Assembly: GCA_029204225.1 (NCBI GenBank)
Contig: CM055111.1
Location: forward strand, 8,818,864 to 8,882,863
Reading direction: 5' to 3'
DNA from: Diphasiastrum complanatum
Taxonomy: Eukaryota > Streptophyta > Lycopodiopsida > Lycopodiales > Lycopodiaceae
DNA length: 64,000 bases
A program made the translations under genes and the position numbers. The first letter of the stretch is position 1; each line of letters opens with the position of its first letter. Below are positions 37,291-48,206 of the stretch, piece by piece. Under the pieces are notes generated by a model. It saw nothing but the letters and a program-made list of their open reading frames with translations. It did no database searches and was not told the origin of the DNA.

Positions 37291-37619
37291 GGAAACCTTC
37301 GCAGAGGGTCTTACTTTGCAAGGAACTCTGGCAAACCTCTCCGTGTCCTGGTCTCAGTGAGATGGAACTTCCGAGAGCTCTACGAAGTATACTTAGTAGT
37401 ATTTTAAAAGTTTTATAGTCTTTTTTATTTTTTTGGCTGTTTTTTTTGGCTATTTTGGCAAAATGGCTGAGAATTAACTCTCGCAAAAAGTACAATAGCT
37501 TCTACTGATGTGGTAGAAGGTGCTGCCAGGTCTGCGAAGGTTGGTTTGGATAGATTTGAAAGTTATAGCCTCTAACCCATTTTCCCGCCTAATTTCTCCA
37601 CCAAAAAGCTTAACACTTT
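37291..37619. other. no recognisable gene
   Basis: AT-rich spacer with further short CTGCGAAGG/TCTCGCA words related to the adjacent minisatellite. No coding support. Confidence 0.5.
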
Positions 37620-38672
37620 TTTACTCTCTCAAGGGTTTGTTATGAGTTACTATGATCATTCACTTTATTACAGGTTTGTTGGAAATGATGTTACAATCTT
37701 GCTAATCTTCATCTCGAGTGGTAGAAACAATCAAGATGTGGAGGATATCAATAGTGCTCTTAAGAAGGAATTTGAGGTGCATAATCTTGGTCATTTACAT
37801 TACATTTTAGGAATACAAGTGATAAGATCTTCTCAAACTACTTTCATTTGTCAAGAGAAGTATGCTAAATCTATTCTAGAAAGATTTCATATGGTAGATG
37901 CAAAATCTTGTGAAACACCTATGGAGTCTCATGTAAAGCTAACTATAAGAGGTAATGAAAGATCCTTCAAGGACATTACTCTCTATAGAAAGCTAGTTGG
38001 GTCACTTATCTATCTAACCATCACAAGTCCAAATCTAAGCTATTGTGTTGATAGATTGAGTCAATTTATGCAAGATCCTAGTGAGGAGCATTGGAAGCTA
38101 GAAAAATGAGTTTTGAGGTATATCATGGCGCAACTCGAGATTTGGCATATTGTATGAGGGATCATCACCTAGCTTGTTTGGATTTTTAGATTTGTACTTT
38201 TCTAGAGATCAAATGGATAAGAAATCCATTAGTGCTCATTGTATTTTCATAGGTGATGGAGCTATATCTTGGATGTCAAAGAAACAAGCCACTATCTCAT
38301 TGTCATCTAGTGAGGCCGAGTACAAAGCACTTACTCATTGCACAAAGGAGATGATATGGCCCAAGAGGATGATCAAGGATCTTCACTTGCTGGATTTTTT
38401 AAAACGCCCAATCATCTTTGTGACAACCTATTAGCCCAAGAGTTGGCAATCAATCCTATCATTCATGCTAAGAGCAAGCATATGGAAGTGGCATATCATT
38501 TTGTGAGGGAGCAAGTCATGGCAAAGGAGGTGGAACTTCAACATGCTTTTTCAAGAGAATGTGTAGATGATATCTTTACCAGAACATTGGGAAAAGAATC
38601 ATTTAGGAAGCATAGGACATCACTTGGAGTGTTATCAAAGTCTATGCTAAAACTAGTTGAAGAGGGAGTGTG
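37620..38672 (+). pseudogene. copia D reverse transcriptase (3' half) and RNase H
   Basis: It begins inside the RT at GFVMSYYDHSLYY (37,633-37,671), then VTILLIFISSGRNN (about 37,690-37,731), where the four catalytic residues YVDD are absent. Then come HYILGIQVI (37,798-37,824), SERYAKSILERF-type words, LVGSLIYLTITSPNLSYCV, and RNase H with ISWMSKKQATISLSSSEAEYKAL (in pieces, 38,265-38,335), then SKHMEVAYHFVREQ. It ends in a purine tract AGAGGGAG before the LTR. Stops occur near 38,109 and 38,150. It is 5'-truncated. Confidence 0.88.
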
Positions 38673-39685
38673 AAAGATTTCAGCTAGTTTAGTCAAATTT
38701 GCTATATTGGTTATTTGGCAATTGAGGCCAATTTCATATTAGACTTAGAATTTGACTTTTTAATATTAGGAGAGTTTTGAGCTCCAAAAGGGCCTTATAT
38801 GAATTCGTGCAAAGATTTGTTTTGTATTATTAAAATAGCTAATAAATTTGACTTGTCATAGCTATTATCTGTAGCTCAAAAGTATGTCATATAACATATC
38901 ATTGGAAAGTGCTCGCCGAGCGCTTTCCAACGCACTAAACTATGCTCAAATTGGAATTACCACTAAAAAGCTATGCCATTTTTAATGTGGAATCAAAATG
39001 TGGACTCAAAAAGTTACGTTACGTAGATTTCAAATTTGACTGTTTTGATTGGTCCATGTGTAAGAAAAATTTGAGAAAAAATAAAAAGGGAATCTTTACA
39101 AAGGGGTCTTTTTGGACTTAGAACTCCTCTAATGAGTTACATTAGTCTAAAGGCATTTGAATAAACACTTTTGAAAAGTGTGGGAAAGTGTCGTACACGA
39201 GGTTTTGATAGATCCAATTTGAGTAGTCGAGACATTGAATCTAGTCACAAACATAGTAGGGTTTTTCATTATGGAGGGAAACCAAAGTTTGAAATTAGGG
39301 TTGGACCTGTTATAAAAGGATGTAACTTGTGGAAAGAGAAGCTTCTCTCTCTCACATCTCATTTCATGCTTGTACATGAGTTCTATTTGGGTCATCTATC
39401 CATTGGTGCACTATATTGGTGATATCTTGCAATTTTGTGTGTAGAATGCTCAATTTATGGTATATTCGGATCCACATGTGTGAAATATAGTAGCTCACTA
39501 TTTTGGTATGGACAGAAACTTCATTTCATGTTTTGATTGATTTTTGATCAAGATCTATTACAGTTTGCATCTCATTCATAGAGTAGATGTTGATTTTTCT
39601 ACATTGGCGAGGTTGGTGATTTGTTGTCTTTCTAACCAAAGATCAAAAGGATGTTTTTGATCTTAATGATCTGAAATTCTTCACA
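38669..39685 (+). repeat. 3' LTR of copia element D (1,017 bp)
   Basis: It starts TGTGAAAGATTTCAG just after the purine tract and ends CTGAAATTCTTCACA, an inverted terminal pair of 15 bp with one mismatch pair. A TATAAAAGG box lies at about 39,313-39,321. The right 390 bp align with the LTR of element E. No tRNA priming site follows, so this is the 3' copy. Confidence 0.85.
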
Positions 39686-39689
39686 TTCC

Positions 39690-40336
39690 TTACCGCAATT
39701 CCATGGAAACAATGCTCACGAGCATCTCAAACTTTTTGAGACACTAATGGTTGTTAACGTGATTGTAAATCCTACGCATAGGATGATATTATTTTCCACA
39801 ACTTTGATAGGAAAAGCTAGGCGTTGGTACTATAATCTACCCAAAGCTTTCATCACCACTTGAAAAAAATTGTTTGAACTATTTTTAGCAGAGTTTGGAC
39901 CTAGATACAATGTTGATATTCTAATGTTCACTCTAACCACGATACAACAAGAACTAGGAGTATCAGTACGCTTGTATATCAAACGACTCAAGGAGCTCAT
40001 TCGAAAATTGAATATAGGGCTAGCAATTGAGGTATCATCTTAATTAGTGCTCACTTTTTTCCTAAGAGCCTACAACCGGATATACAATTAGTAGTATGCC
40101 AATATGGAATCTCCCCTTTTGAAGAGGCAGTATCTAGAGCCATGATTATTGAGGCAGTTTACATCACTACATCTAAATGTCAAGCAATGAGGAATCCAAT
40201 TCTAGATTGTAGTCAACGAACAGTAAGGGATGAGTTGAATGTTATGAGAGACCTAAATCATACATCCAAACCCCCAAGGCCAAGACCACACTACACACCT
40301 GAGAGGGATGGTGTGATGCCAAATTGTCACACTTGA
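39690..40336 (+). pseudogene. gypsy gag (Ty3-type) fragment
   Basis: The plus strand reads TLIGKARRWYYNLPKAF (about 39,799-39,850), a stop, then LFELFLAEFGPRYN (39,870-39,912), VRLYIKRLKELIRKLN (about 39,967-40,014), YGISPFEEAVSRAMIIEAVY (about 40,102-40,160). A basic tail leads into PNCHT, the first Cys of a zinc knuckle, at 40,319-40,333. It is Retrotrans_gag of a Ty3/gypsy element. It breaks inside the knuckle exactly where inverted pol sequence begins. Confidence 0.85.
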
Positions 40337-40338
40337 GA

Positions 40339-41385
40339 TCAAGGGACTAAAGGTATATCAGTCCTTTTTAGTTTAACTCTATCCTGAGTACTACGGATAC
40401 TATCCTTAGTCACTTGCAACATCTCTTGCATATCATGCAGGAAATCAGCAACCTTCTGGATCTTAACAGACTTCATCTCAACATTTACTGGAGATCTAGG
40501 TTGAAAACCGTACATATGCATAAAAGCTTAACCTGTAGCAGAATGTTTTCTATTATTATATGCAAACTCAACCAGTGGGAGTTAATCTTCCCAATGAGAT
40601 TGCCTGTGAGAAAACATCCTCAAAATAACTTCCATAGTTTGATTAGTCCTTTCTATCTGGCCATTTGATTCAGGGTGATCATAATAACTCAAACTCAAAG
40701 AAGTTTCCAATTTATGGAATACTGCTGACCAAAAGTGACCTGTGAACTTAGGATCTCTATCACTAACAATGTCACTTGGCAGACCATACAACCGAAATAA
40801 TCTTTCAACAAAGATCTGGGCTAAATCAGAAGCCTTTATAGTCGAATTTACTGGTATGAAAGCATCTAACTTTTAACCGATCCACTACAACCCAAATAGA
40901 ATCATTTTGTCGTTGGGTCTTAGGAAGTTCAACTACAAAATTCATAGATATGCTTTCCCATCTCTTATCAGGGATATCTAACGGATGCAACAAACTACCA
41001 GGCTTATGGCGTTTAGCCTTTGCTAGTTGATAGAGCTTGCATTTAATAACATATTACTCGACATATCGTTTGAGCTTTGGCCAATAAAACTCTCTTTTAA
41101 CCAAGTCCAAAGTCCTATGTATACCGGGATGTCCTACATAGGGTATGTCATGACATTCAAACAAAATCTTGCGATTGAGCTCCTCATCCCCAGGTACACA
41201 ACAAATAGCAATCCATCTCGAATGGTAAACTGTCCCACAATCTTCTTATCTTTCTTTGTTAGTTGAGTCCGCCGTGAACTTGACTCAACACCGTCCACAT
41301 TTCTTCCGGTCCGAACAATGTTCCAAATATGACCAGAATGGGAGTTTGATTCATATTTTCCTCTCAGCGAAAGATATATGTCCAT
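40339..41385 (-). pseudogene. gypsy integrase
   Basis: The zinc-binding region is represented near 41,134-41,260 (FTIRDGLLFVV...). The core includes the second catalytic Asp in DIVSDRDPKFTGHFW (about 40,727-40,771) and SYYDHPESNGQIERTNQTM (about 40,630-40,686) with the catalytic Glu in QIERTNQ. The distal part reads AVNVEMKSVKIQKVADFL-type sequence to 40,339. Frames change near 40,800 and 40,870. Confidence 0.85.
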
Positions 41386-41416
41386 GGAAATCTAGATAAA
41401 TGACAGCATCTACAAC

Positions 41417-41830
41417 TTAATTAGAGTTGCCTCTTATGTAACGGATTTCATGATCGAATTCTTGCATCAATTCAGCCCATCGAGCTTTCCTCCCCCGAAG
41501 ATCATGTTGATTGCAAAAATACTTAAGAGGCTGGTGATCCATATACAGTATAAACTTACTACCATACAAGTAGTGGCGCCAGGTTTTAAGTGCATGGATT
41601 ATTTCAAACAATTCTTTTTCTTGTGTAGTATAATGCAACAAAGGACCAGTGAATTTTTTGCTTTCAAACACCAGTGGCCTATCCTTTTGTAATAGAACCG
41701 CTCTCATGATGCAAGGTAAGTCTAGATTTGCAATTTGTAACACGGGAGCTGAAGCAACCAATGTTTTAAGTTTCTCAAAACACAGATTCAATTCCTCGAT
41801 CCAAACAACAAGCGGACTAGGTTGATTCTT
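41417..41830 (-). pseudogene. gypsy RNase H
   Basis: FEKLKTLVASAPVLQIANLD (about 41,725-41,783) is followed by the first-Asp block (mutated, LDLPCIM), then PLVFESKKFTGPLLHYTTQEKELFEI (in pieces, 41,600-41,675) with the catalytic Glu in QEKELF. HALKTWRHYLYGSKFILYMDHQPLKYF follows (in pieces, 41,515-41,600). The arrangement is classic Ty3/gypsy. The 124-codon frame is open. Confidence 0.88.
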
Positions 41831-41924
41831 TTTTTTCTTTTTATTAACAATCCCTTTTGTCAGATTATTGAGTGGTGCTGCTACCTTAGCATAATCCTCA
41901 ATAAATCTCCTAAAGAAAACGATA

Positions 41925-42560
41925 TATCTTTAAATTGATTTTACTTGCTTCACAGTTCCTGGAATTGGCCACTCAATCACAAACTTGATTTTATCTTCGT
42001 CAATCTTGATCCCATTAACTGTGATTTGAAGACCAAGATAAAGCAACTCTTGTTTAAGGAATTCACACTTGGACTCTTTAGTGTAGAGTAACTCCTGTCG
42101 GAGTTTCATCAAAACGATTTTACAGACAAAATAAATCGTTCAAACATTGCTGGCAAATTTGTTAAGACAAATGGTAATACTAAGAATTCATAATGACCAA
42201 ATCTAAAACGAGATCATGTCTTCCTCTGACTTAATTCTTATTTGATGGTATCCTGTCCTGAGATCTATCTTGGTGCACTACTGAGCTCAACCCAAGCAAT
42301 CTACAAGGTCATCCATCCTGGGTAACAGATATTTATTCTTGACAGTCACTTTATTTAAGCCCTTCTAATCCACACACATTCAAAAATCTCCATCTTTCTT
42401 CGCTTTAAGAAGAACAAGAGCGCCCCATGGTGATTTACTAGGATGTATATGTCCCATCCTTAGATAATTTTCTATTTGATTTGAAATCTCTATCTCCTCT
42501 TTCTGAGAAAACCTATAAGGTTGTCTAGAGAGAGGTTAACTTCCTGGAATTAGCTCAATC
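41925..42560 (-). pseudogene. gypsy reverse transcriptase, active-site block deleted
   Basis: The minus strand reads QPYRFSQKEEIEI (about 42,485-42,525), HPSKSPWGALVLLKAKKDG (about 42,395-42,455), LNKVTVKNKYLLPRMDDL (about 42,315-42,370) and KIDLRTGYHQIRIKSEED (about 42,225-42,280). Then TNLPAMFERF (about 42,130-42,160) is followed almost at once by LMKLRQELLYTKESKCEFL. The FLDDIL-type catalytic strand expected between them is missing. At least five stops interrupt the frame. Confidence 0.85.
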
Positions 42561-43160
42561 TTGTGGTCTACTGACCTAGATTGTGGTAAACCATGAGGTA
42601 ATTCAGATGGAAAACCATCCCTAAAGTCATTTATGATCTATTCTTTCATTGCTTGTTCATGATCTAAATTTACCAAGTTAAGAATGGCTGAGAATTCACA
42701 ACCATTTAGATACATTTCAGGAACATCCACAACTGGAATAGCAAAAATAGAAAAAAAAACTTCATACTGTGAATAGTCCAATGTTCCATTTCATTAACTA
42801 TAGAAATTTTATCCAACGGACAAAATTTCTATAGTTAATGAAATAACACCCTCCTTGAAAGTGAGAATATGCTTCTCAACATCATTTATCAGAGACGGCG
42901 ATTTACTAAATAACCATTCATATCCCAAAATTAAATCAGTGCAGGCTAGGTCTAAAACATGAAAATTAACTAATTCTATGTGTCCTTGTATCAAAACTGG
43001 GAGCTTCGAAACTTTTATGTTCCAAGTCTCCAACTCTGCTCCTGAAGCTAGATAAACTTATATCTATGATTGCTAGCTTCAGTTTCGAAACTGAGTTTTT
43101 GCACAAGACGAGAATTAATAAAATTATGAGTTTGAACCATTCCAATCGAATACTCAGTTC
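42561..43160 (-). pseudogene. gypsy protease and linker
   Basis: At about 43,085-43,140 the frame reads VQTHNFINSRLVQKL, equivalent to the DSGSTHNF active-site region of gypsy proteases but with the catalytic Asp replaced. After a frameshift, METWNIKVSKLPVLIQGHIEL (in pieces, 42,970-43,033) and DLILGYEWLFS (about 42,905-42,937) follow, the second half of the protease domain. The linker to the RT is poorly preserved. Confidence 0.8.
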
Positions 43161-43218
43161 TTGATCTTTGCCTGTGCCAGTTAAACAGAAAGCTCATTAG
43201 GCAAGAAAGTAGTAGTAC

Positions 43219-43457
43219 CTCATCAGAAATCCTAGGGCAATCAGATATGCCCAATGTCCGCCCATCTGGCCCTCTGACCCGCAACAAGTGAGCCCTAACC
43301 CTGGTGAGTGATCCCGTGAAGTGACCACCGCAATGCAAGCATCTCCATCTATGGGTGCCTGAGCCATGGTGTGTGCCCACATCCCCGTCGGTAAGCTCAA
43401 CCTCGGCCCAAAGGCCTCGGTCCCGCACTGGCATCGTATCAACACGACCCTAAACCT
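43219..43457 (-). pseudogene. hAT-type transposase exon with BED zinc finger
   Basis: The minus strand ATG at 43,434 begins MPVRDRGLW. A BED-type finger follows: HRWRCLHCGGHFTGSLTRVR (about 43,308-43,367), then AHLLRVRG and GISDC, giving W-x-C-xx-C...H-L...C. BED fingers bind DNA in hAT transposases. An acceptor TTTGCAG precedes the exon at 43,458 and a donor GAG|GTACT follows at 43,219. Base composition is much richer in GC than the surroundings. Gypsy sequence begins a few dozen bases further on, so the remaining transposase exons are absent. Confidence 0.65.
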
Positions 43458-44290
43458 GCAAACAACAAATAATCAAGCAAACGTTCAGTAGGAAAAAAAA
43501 TACATTGCATTGAACAACATTACCGAGCTCAAATAGAGCTCAAAATACAAGAGCATACGCGTGGGATAGAATAATTTCTGTATGAGGGATAACAGGCCAC
43601 TGATGTTAGCGTCAGAGTCCGTGCAGACATAAAGGAGTGCAGTGTGGGCCTAAACCGCGCCCCTAGCAAATGTTTGCACAATGGTCCACGCCTAAACCCT
43701 AAAATTTATGGAATCAGGACATGAAAATTGAAATTTGTGATACGAATGTAGACAGGCAGAACAGAGGGCATAGGAGTCTGTGCAGGCATGTGGAAATGCA
43801 TTCTAGGCTCAGACATCACCTCACTCGGTTTCCAACAAGTCATTCTGTGAAAATGGCAAAAATACACAAGCATTTGGAATGTGGTGTTCAAATCTCGCTA
43901 GGCGTGCCGTAACGGTTGAAACTGACGCTGTAGGAATCAATGTGGGCGTGAAGAAAGGTGGTCTAGAGCCAAACTACGCTCGATTTGGTTACCTACAGCT
44001 CAATGTCAACAATTGCAAAAAATCAAGCCTACACTTACCAAATATCGAAAATTGGTCATTTCGCTCTCCACGAAGCTCAGACCCACCCGACACCAGATGC
44101 CTGCCAACTATTCACTTGTGATGATCGGACGCCCACAGCTATCAAAAAAAAAATTGGCCTCCTCCACTACTGGCGCGGTTCTGTCCGCGAGGAGGAGGCC
44201 CGAAATCAGGTAATGCATTTTTTTTTTCAAACGATTCATTGCAGCGAATCGCGATTCGCAGATTCACGAAATCACTGCATCTATGGTTAG
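43458..44290 (-). mobile_element. hAT-like element 5' terminal region, copy 1
   Basis: This 0.8-kb block recurs in direct orientation at about 62,880-63,825. Shared words include GCAAACAACCGTTCAGTAG, TGGAAATGCATTCTAGGCTC and GGTCTAGAGCCAAACTACGC. It ends with an ATCGCGATTCGC segment and CTATGGTT, a likely outer terminus. A hairpin (GGCCTCCTCC / GGAGGAGGCC, 44,155-44,199) lies near the end. It sits upstream of the BED exon, so it would be the 5' end of the element on the minus strand. Confidence 0.6.
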
Positions 44291-44968
44291 AATACAAAAA
44301 ATGGGTATTGATCAACTTATTTCCCAAAAGATGTAGGTAGTGTTTTTGGAAAAATTCAGATTTATTGAGCTTCAAAGAAATACGAAAGCAACAAATAGAG
44401 ACACATGTGGAAGATGGGTGATAAAGTGACTACTACCATGTTCTAGAAAAATATCAAATCATATTCTTTTTGAAGATTTGAATACATAATGATTTAAATT
44501 GCGATACTTTGTGACTATGGGGTAGAAACATTTGTTGAATGATCACCAAGGAGATGAGGGCGTTCTCCCAACATAATCACTTGGGAGATAAAGCCACATC
44601 ATTTCTCCCAATCTTCAAAGCACCCCTCTCCACTCTCATCACCTCAATAAGTACAAAAGAATGACATTGCCTCCTCCACACCCTCCTACTTTCATAGTGA
44701 ACATGGACGAATAGAGGAGGCCACAAGCTCAGGTGCATTTTCCATGTAGGGAGGTGCATCCTAATCCTACTGCATGCTTTCCAAAGCATCATTATATTTG
44801 GAATCTTTATAATATCGACTTCCAAAGGCAAAGATAGCATCTGTGATCTCAATCTCTTCATTCATACTATAACATGCCTCAATCAGATCAATAATGATGG
44901 TTGCTTATTATCGCAAAAGGCTTCACTTCCGTACAAAACCCTAACTAATTAGCAAACAGTACATTCAT
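44291..44968. other. no recognisable gene
   Basis: AT-rich spacer. A short minus-strand stretch (about 44,680-44,861) reads NEEIEITDAIFAFGSRYY and resembles coding sequence but is stopped quickly. I cannot assign it. Confidence 0.4.
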
Positions 44969-46886
44969 CTACTCCAAATAGTCAATAATTTCGACTTGCT
45001 CATAGTCATCCAAAAGGTACACAATATCATCATCTTCAAAACTAGCCCGCAATTGTGATGCTGCATCCTCCATGTAAGGCAGTGCTTCTTGTACTTTCTT
45101 GCCTAAATAGAGAAGCATACCAATCTGCGCTTGTGTACCTGCCACAGCATTCAAGTGACCGGGAATTTTTTGGTAAGGCTAAGTGCCTGCTCCAAAAGCT
45201 CAATGGCCTGCTCAGTCTCACGCATTCCTTCAAATATAGAGGCCAGCTCTGTGAATCCCTCAGCTATTGTCAATAGATTGGCCTCTTCTGTTCTGCTGTT
45301 GCTCAAAATTTCTAGCCCTGTTTCACATTCTTGCCTTGCGTTATCCAGCCTTTGCTGAAGCAAATACGTTTTAGCTAGATTGACATGGGCAAGACCTCTT
45401 AAGGGGCTCGTTTCTTCTAGTCGAGATATCGCACTCTCCATCCTCGTAACGTTGCAGAGAAATGTAGGAATCAGCAATGGCTATGTCTACCATATCAACC
45501 TCCCGTGTTTTTCCCTTTGATGTAAGAATATCCTTCACGAGTTTATGCTCTCGTAATGCTTTTTCGTGATCCTCTAAGCCCCTGTAAATGACTGCAAGCA
45601 GACGACGATCGGATGCCTCTTCTATTGAGCAATCGCCATGGTATCCGCTATGAATCTGCAGGGCTTTCTGGCACAGTGGTAAGGCTTCTTCAAACCGCAC
45701 CACCTGAGTGAAGGCTTCGGCTACTCGCCTGCAATTATAGGCCAGTTGGGGATGCCCAGATCCGAGGAGCACTTCCTGAATGGAAAGTCCCAGTATATAA
45801 TTACCTAACGCATCATCGTGCTTACCCATGGCAGTCATTGTGTCTCCCAGCAGAAAATGAACAGCAAACTTAAGTGCTCTGCAATCCTGACCTTCTTCTT
45901 CCTTGGTGCTGATTATTTGAAGCGCTCGACTTAGATTTGCCAAACAAGTGTCGTATTTGCCCATCTTGAAGTACGCTGATCCGATGAGATGCAAACACAT
46001 GCCAACCTCGATCGTATCTTTGGATCCTTTGCCCAAGATTTTCAAAGCTCTGTTGGCGTATGCCAGGATTTTGTGAGGACTACCACCATGCAGGTCATGC
46101 TCTTGGCCTAGCCTCAGTGATATTACGCCAATTCTTGGATCGTCTGCAGCAAATGCTGCTTCCATGTGCTTCAGAAAACCCTCAAGTTCAGGCTGGGCAG
46201 TGTGAACCGCTCCTTCTCAACTATTTTGAAACCATCTCCCTTGGAATCAGAAGAGGATTCAGATTCACCACCTGCTTTGCGGACTTCATCATCACTACTG
46301 TCAACCGGAAAACCTTGGCCTGCAGAATCACTTCAAACGAATTGGAATCCGTATTCTTGCCAGAAATCTCGTTCAATCGAGTGGCATTTGAATATTCACT
46401 CGATCCGCCTCTTGTTTCAATATCCTCGTCCTCAGATTTTGCAGATTTTTTCCGCAAGACTTCCTCTTTGCTATTCTCTATGCTCTCCCTTGCGCAGGAT
46501 ATCTTCGAACTAATACTCCTATACGTATGCTTCCAATTTGAAACAGTGTGAAGGTTTGATTTAACCCCTTGTTGAGACAAGCATGAGCTTTCTTTCGCAA
46601 GAGTTCGTACCCCATTAAATTTCTCTGCAAGCCAGCTTCCATAACCGGTTCTTGAAGCTGACAATTGGGCAATTAGTATAGATGCACAGTCCCCTGTGGA
46701 TGTAGCAGCAGCAGCAGGATAATATTGTCCGCTAAATCGTCTGAGCAGGAAAGAATTGGCTATTTTTGCAGCTTCAGCACTAAACTCATCCTTAATACCT
46801 CTGTAAGGAAACAATCGGTCTAGGCAAATTCCCCGCTTCCCTATGTTCTGTTGTAAATTCCTGCTAGCATGCCGATGCTGCTGTTC
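44969..46886 (-). pseudogene. TPR-repeat protein pseudogene (plant organelle-type, kinesin-light-chain-like)
   Basis: An exon starts after an acceptor TTGCAG at 46,887. The N-terminal part (46,886-46,221) is basic and Ser-rich with RRFSGQYYPAAA, like an organelle targeting region. Tetratricopeptide repeats follow from 46,210 to 45,050: HKILAYANRALKILGKGSKD, FKMGKYDTCLANLSRALQII (about 45,910-45,970), MGKHDDALGNYILGLSIQ, VVRFEEALPLCQKALQIH (about 45,655-45,708), EDHEKALREH and AIELLEQALSLTKKF. The order resembles a plant family of TPR proteins related to kinesin light chains; the cellular role is not shown here. Frameshifts at about 46,310, 46,190, 45,440 and 45,160 break the frame, and the C-terminal repeats are replaced by an acidic tail ending at 44,969. 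Confidence 0.75.
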
Positions 46887-47689
46887 CTGCAATCAGAGCG
46901 AAAGCGAGATGGGCTGACTAGCTGCCCAATAACCCTTCTTTGCCTACACATTTTCTGCATTTTCTGATTACAACAGCAGCAGCAACAACGAAGACCGCAA
47001 ATTAACTAACTGCTCATCAGAAAATAGCAGCAGCAGCAGCAGCATCAGCATCAGCGTTGTTGTCGTCGAACTTCGTGAATGATCACCCCAACATGATCAT
47101 CATGAACATTTTTGTTGAATGATGCTGATATTTTATTATGTTATATAGTACTATAGTTTAAGCAAGGCTCTATGGAGATACATAATACACCTCTAGCAAC
47201 ACCAAATATGTAATGGGTGGTCATTACCTACCAAGCCGCTCTGCGGCAAGGTAGGTCTATTTGGTGTAATTTGCACTGGTTTTATGTCCAATACGTTATT
47301 GAGCTAGTTGTGAGTGGATGCTGACCTGCAACTGCTCTCTGCAGTCGTTCGCTACCTTTTTGTTTTTGTAGAGAATCGTTTTCAGCCAGAAGTAGAGAGA
47401 ATTAATGGCGGTTGCCTGTTTCCTTGAAAGTCGGCTTCCAAAAGTACCAAGTGACTTAAAAAAAGTTCTTAGAATTAAAAAAGTTCTTAGAAAATGTTGT
47501 AGATGCCCATACTTTGTAGAGCCATTGCTTTGTGAGAGCAATAAGCATGTCTCAAGAATTTCCATGCTATAGAAAACAGCCATCATTGGAGGAGCAGCTA
47601 TTGTTATGAGAAAAATAGTTCTGTTAAAGTTATTTAATGAGGAATTGTCAAGCTGCTACATGAGCTAGCAACATTCATTCCATGAGCTA
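46887..47689. other. intergenic, CAG repeats and a foldback
   Basis: A short (CAG)n/(CAT)n stretch lies at about 47,027-47,055. It might encode a first exon of the TPR gene on the minus strand, but no start is convincing. A symmetric hairpin is listed separately. No other feature. Confidence 0.5.
47199..47267. repeat. symmetric foldback structure
   Basis: The outer pair ACACCAAATA (47,199-47,208) and TATTTGGTGT (47,258-47,267) encloses a second stem ACCTACC/GGTAGGT and GCCGC/GCGGC with a TCT loop (47,226-47,256) and matched AA bulges. It resembles a tiny MITE or structured RNA element. No terminal duplication was identified. Confidence 0.7.
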
Positions 47690-47890
47690 CGTGAGCTCCA
47701 GGTCAGTGCACTCATTCTATGCTCGAGTTTCTGAAGTGTGGTTGCTGCGTGAGCTCCAGGTAAGTGCACTCATTCTATGTTGTAGTTTTTGCAAGTTTTT
47801 GGAGTGTCTAAAGTGTGATTGTTGCATGAGCTCCAAGACAATGCACTCTAAGTTGGAGTTTCTGCAAGTTTTTGGAGTTTCTATGTTGGG
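47690..47890. repeat. imperfect tandem repeat, about 65-75-bp units
   Basis: Three units each carry TGAGCTCCA(A/G)G, GCACTC and GAGTTTCTG-type words, with variable middle parts. The open frame across the repeat on the plus strand has no recognisable domain, so I treat it as a repeat and not a gene. Confidence 0.75.
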
Positions 47891-48206
47891 ATCTAAATTC
47901 AAGTGTTTTATTTTGGAATTTCTTTACCAACAAGATTGTCTAGTTCTCAAGAGAGGCTGCAATCTACGTGGAATTAGTGCACAATATGTGGAAAATAGAC
48001 ATGTTAGTAATTCTTCTGCATTGTGAATTATTTGAAGACTTCTTGGTGAGTAAATGCTTGCAGTCAAGACGACATTCTTTCTTGCTACCCCATAGAGGCC
48101 ATATCTTCTTCTTTGCGACAATCATTTGTGGGAAACTATTCATTGAAGTCTACCTTATTTGCAATAGTTTTCCAACTTGATTGAAGTCTATCAGCTCTTG
48201 ATGCAA

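Larger units (their letters stand above)
40339..43160 (-). mobile_element. gypsy pol (Ty3-type), minus strand, inverted against gag
   Basis: The order on the minus strand is protease, RT, RNase H, integrase, the Ty3/gypsy order (integrase last). The 3' end stops at 40,339 next to a gag fragment of the opposite strand. The 5' side stops near 43,160 at a hAT-derived exon. No LTRs were found. Stops are frequent, so it is old. Confidence 0.85.

Noticed and set aside
37277-37495. A minus-strand ORF next to the minisatellite
   Set aside because: Repeat-derived and without motifs.
43706-44290. Several ORFs within the hAT-like terminal regions (also at 63,093-63,885)
   Set aside because: Frames differ between the two related copies and are not conserved, so they are unlikely to be coding.
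47682-48026. A 114-codon Cys-rich ORF
   Set aside because: It is produced by the 65-75-bp tandem repeat and has no known domain.
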